A stretch of 64,000 nucleotides of DNA from Melioribacteraceae bacterium (lineage in GTDB: Bacteria; Bacteroidota; Ignavibacteria; Ignavibacteriales; Melioribacteraceae), in the NCBI GenBank assembly GCA_019638015.1, contig JAHBUP010000001.1, forward strand, positions 1,954,424 through 2,018,423, read 5' to 3'. Shown piece by piece: positions 62,084-64,000 of the stretch. The notes beneath the pieces were generated by a model. The model did not search any database. It worked only from the letters and a program-made list of their open reading frames with translations, and was not told where the DNA came from. Position 1 is the stretch's first letter. Each line of letters starts with the position of its first letter. Position numbers and translations under genes: made by a program.

Positions 62084-62467
62084 ATGAAAAAGATTTCGAG
62101 CATTAATAAAAACAATAATTTTCTACGCAGTAATAGTTCAATTTGGATTACGCTTTCATTGCTATTCGGTATGATTTTGTTATTTGGAATTGCTGAAGTA
62201 TTCATCCCGCACAATCACGATCCAATTGTTAATAGGACACATGAAGCAAAATCAACGCCGGCAATCGAAAGTACTGTAAATAGAATATCCTCGAAATTTA
62301 TCTGTGCTTGCGGAGAATGTAGCGGTGAGGCACTTCATATCTGCAAATGCAAGTATGCAGTAAGGGAAAGAAAAATGATTCGAGATTTGGTCATAAGGGA
62401 GACTACAGAAGAGGAAATTGTAAAAGCAATAAATACAAAGTTTGGTGGGTTAAAAAAGACATTATAA
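62084..62467 (+). CDS. Membrane-anchored CcmH-like small Cys protein
   Basis: A 127-aa protein with one N-terminal membrane helix (WITLSLLFGMILLFGIAEVF). The soluble domain has FICACGECSGEALHICKCKY (four Cys in CxCxxC and CxC patterns), then REMIRDL-like and EEEIVKAINTKFGG segments. The arrangement is like the CcmH/NrfF domain that reduces apocytochrome c (LRCPxC ... EIRELV). A role in delivering copper or redox-keeping thiols is a guess. It lies between two metal-binding genes. Confidence 0.55.
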   Translation: MKKISSINKNNNFLRSNSSIWITLSLLFGMILLFGIAEVFIPHNHDPIVNRTHEAKSTPAIESTVNRISSKFICACGECSGEALHICKCKYAVRERKMIRDLVIRETTEEEIVKAINTKFGGLKKTL

Positions 62468-62560
62468 TAATTGAGAAAGAATGCCGGAGAATATTTCACA
62501 ACTCACCATTTTTAATAAAAGTGTAATTAATAATCAATAAGTAAAAATAGGAGAAACACA

Positions 62561-63064
62561 ATGAAAGTAGTAAAATCAAATCGAATGCGTTTTCTATTAA
62601 GCGCGGCAATGTTAATAATGTTCACGGGAATTATTTCCGCTCAGCACGATCAACATCACGGCGGCGGCAAGACCGGAAACACAATGATGCAGAACCAGCA
62701 AAGTCAAATGGGTTCTATGATGCAGAACATGCAAGGCATGATGACACAAATGGGTCAAATGATGGACAAAGGAAATCAAATGATAAACATGATGAATAAT
62801 CAAATGAAAAATCATGACATGGGACAAATGAACATGAATAATGGAATGATGAACATGATGCAAGGGATGAACCAGATGGGTAAAGATATGCAAGGTCTTC
62901 TCGATCAGATGAGCAAAATGATGGGAGATAAAAACATGATGAACGGTGAAGGCATGAAAGATCATATGAATGGCATGATGGACAATATGAAAACAATGAT
63001 GAAAGAATATAAAGATATGTTGAACAATATGGAAAGCATTCAACAAAAAGGTAGCGGTAAATGA
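62561..63064 (+). CDS. Methionine-rich periplasmic protein, probable copper sink
   Basis: A 167-aa protein with signal peptide (to about ISAQ) and a mature part in which about 39 of 140 residues are Met. They are mostly MM or NM/QM pairs with Gln, Asn, Gly and Asp (e.g. MQNMQGMMTQMGQMMDKG), plus an initial HDQHHGGG. Met-thioether clusters bind Cu(I) and Ag(I), so storage or chelation is likely. AGGAG precedes the ATG. It overlaps the next gene by 4 nt. Confidence 0.72.
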   Translation: MKVVKSNRMRFLLSAAMLIMFTGIISAQHDQHHGGGKTGNTMMQNQQSQMGSMMQNMQGMMTQMGQMMDKGNQMINMMNNQMKNHDMGQMNMNNGMMNMMQGMNQMGKDMQGLLDQMSKMMGDKNMMNGEGMKDHMNGMMDNMKTMMKEYKDMLNNMESIQQKGSGK

Positions 63065-63867
63065 AAAGCATAATTCATAAAATGAATTTTAGGAAACCGG
63101 CTCTGGCTGGTTTCCTTCTGCTAACTTTTTTATTCACGGCAAATGCATATTCGCAAACTGGTTGGTATATCAGTTCAAGCGCTCAAGTAAGTGGAGGTCA
63201 ATTTCTTTCAGATTCTTACACACGAGTATTCTCAATCTATGGAAGCATCCGTTATCAAGGAGATGATTTTGGAATTACAGCTTCCATTCCTATAGTGAAT
63301 AGTAATGTAAGTCAATCAAATGGTATGATGATTCCTGCTGGGAGTAGCAATACAACTGGATCAACTACTCAGAACAATATGAACTTTGGGATAGGAGATT
63401 TATACGGTTACTTCGATTATAATATTTATTCAGATTTTAAAAACGATATCGAAGTTTACCTTAACGCTCAAGTGAAAATACCGACAGCTTCATCAATGCT
63501 TAATTTTGGAACCGGTGTTTTAGATTACGGTGGGTCAATTTCCGCACGTAAAAGTTTTGGTAGTTTTATCGGCGTTGTTGATCTTGGCTATCTCGACATT
63601 GGAGATCCGGATGGAATTACTTATAAAAATCCTTTCACATATGGAATTGGTTTTGGTAAGTTTTTTAATTACGGTGAATATTCGCTCCTCTTATATTACA
63701 GCGGTTATACAAAAATATTGGATGACTATAATGCCCCGCAGCAAATATCACTCGGTGCCAATTATAGATTAAATGAAACGATTATTCTTTCATTCATTGG
63801 TTCTGCCGGCTTGGGTAATCTTATGCCGGATTTTACAACAAGCATTGGTGCAAGATTTAAACTTTAA
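63061..63867 (+). CDS. Outer-membrane beta-barrel protein
   Basis: A 268-aa exported protein with signal peptide ending near NAYSQ. Alternating polar/hydrophobic strands (GIGDLYGYFDYNIYSDFKND; VYLNAQVKIPTASS) end with a barrel-type C-terminal strand closing in Phe-Lys-Leu. It resembles the small transporter/porin group near phenol-degradation MetA-type proteins. It overlaps the Met-rich gene by 4 nt. Its role in metal resistance is unknown; it could be a porin or a copper-related barrel. Confidence 0.65.
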   Translation: MKSIIHKMNFRKPALAGFLLLTFLFTANAYSQTGWYISSSAQVSGGQFLSDSYTRVFSIYGSIRYQGDDFGITASIPIVNSNVSQSNGMMIPAGSSNTTGSTTQNNMNFGIGDLYGYFDYNIYSDFKNDIEVYLNAQVKIPTASSMLNFGTGVLDYGGSISARKSFGSFIGVVDLGYLDIGDPDGITYKNPFTYGIGFGKFFNYGEYSLLLYYSGYTKILDDYNAPQQISLGANYRLNETIILSFIGSAGLGNLMPDFTTSIGARFKL

Positions 63868-63982
63868 CCGGAAATACTAATAGGTCGAGAAAATGTCAAT
63901 AATTAATTCCCTATAAAGTGAAGCTGACTTATTAACAAAAAGAGCAGCTTATCCGGCTCATTAAACAGAATAGGAAACGGTT

Positions 63983-64000
63983 ATGAAAACATTTATTTGT
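63983..64000 (+). CDS. Start of a further gene cut by the window edge
   Basis: An ATG after AGGAAACGG opens a frame (MKTFIC) that runs off the window. Only six residues are visible. It may encode another exported protein of the same locus. Confidence 0.3.

Larger units (their letters stand above)
50906..64000. mobile_element. Integrated element 2 (tandem), metal-resistance cargo, right end outside window
   Basis: It starts at the second attachment repeat with its own integrase and runs through a sensor kinase, a sigma-54 regulator and an RND metal-efflux locus to the window edge. The right attachment site and intact tRNA are not seen up to 64000. That the metal genes belong to the element is inferred from position and the absence of housekeeping genes. 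Confidence 0.55.

Noticed and set aside
62612..63046. Minus-strand frame very rich in His opposite the Met-rich gene
   Set aside because: ATG codons read backwards give CAT (His); the frame is a shadow of the Met-rich protein, which has the signal peptide and ribosome site.

Overview
The window comes from a low-G+C member of the Bacteroidota/Chlorobi/Ignavibacteriota assemblage. This is inferred from a GWxTD-domain protein, a MoxR-type ATPase with a VWA partner, a lone FtsE, dense co-directional gene strings with 1-11 nt overlaps, several TTG starts and weak ribosome-binding sites. I cannot name the species; Ignavibacteria is my best guess.

Bases 1-24860 look like ordinary chromosome. They hold the end of a cytochrome c oxidase operon (subunit IV tail, CoxB, heme O synthase, an unusual multi-pass membrane protein with a cytochrome c tail). 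A long housekeeping run follows: prmC, dtd, a phosphatase-fold metalloenzyme, comEC, murB and an anion transporter. A minus-strand VWA/MoxR-ATPase/ybjQ set comes next, then manC, an RpiB-like protein lacking the usual catalytic Cys, pyrK-pyrD-folC, rho, a GWxTD protein, pdxA, a methyltransferase and ftsE, with adk, tadA and tRNA-Arg(UCG) on the minus strand.

Bases 24919-50905 are an integrated island of about 26 kb. It is bounded by a perfect 54-nt direct repeat matching the 3' half of a minus-strand tRNA-Arg(ACG). A tyrosine integrase sits just inside the left repeat. Cargo in order: two DUF1566-type lipoproteins with a duplicated 3' module; a minus-strand recombinase / excisionase-like / RteC-like group with an iteron cluster; a Type III restriction-modification operon interrupted by a Fic protein and an OLD-family (AAA + Toprim) ATPase; a five-gene cassette of VWA protein, protein kinase, PP2C phosphatase, a protein with distant MYG1/DHH-like motifs and a SLATT-like membrane protein; a phage-type lysis set (holin, coiled-coil membrane protein, M15 endolysin); a secreted nuclease; and a phage-like DUF6266-type protein. 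The five-gene cassette resembles the predicted TerY-P phosphorylation triad joined to two candidate effectors, and is the best candidate for an undescribed (probably defence) system.

From base 50906 a second element appears to be integrated in tandem at the same site, with its own closely related integrase. Its cargo is a metal (probably copper/silver) resistance locus: membrane sensor kinase, NtrC-type sigma-54 regulator, a sigma-54 promoter with an upstream palindrome, a CusA/TolC/CusB efflux system, metal-binding small proteins including a methionine-rich periplasmic protein, a CcmH-like small protein and an outer-membrane barrel protein. Neither attachment repeat is joined to a full tRNA, so the intact tRNA-Arg(ACG) gene and the element's right end should lie beyond base 64000.

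Both elements carry short dispersed palindromic repeats, some inside reading frames (mod, res, the excisionase-like gene, tolC) without breaking them.
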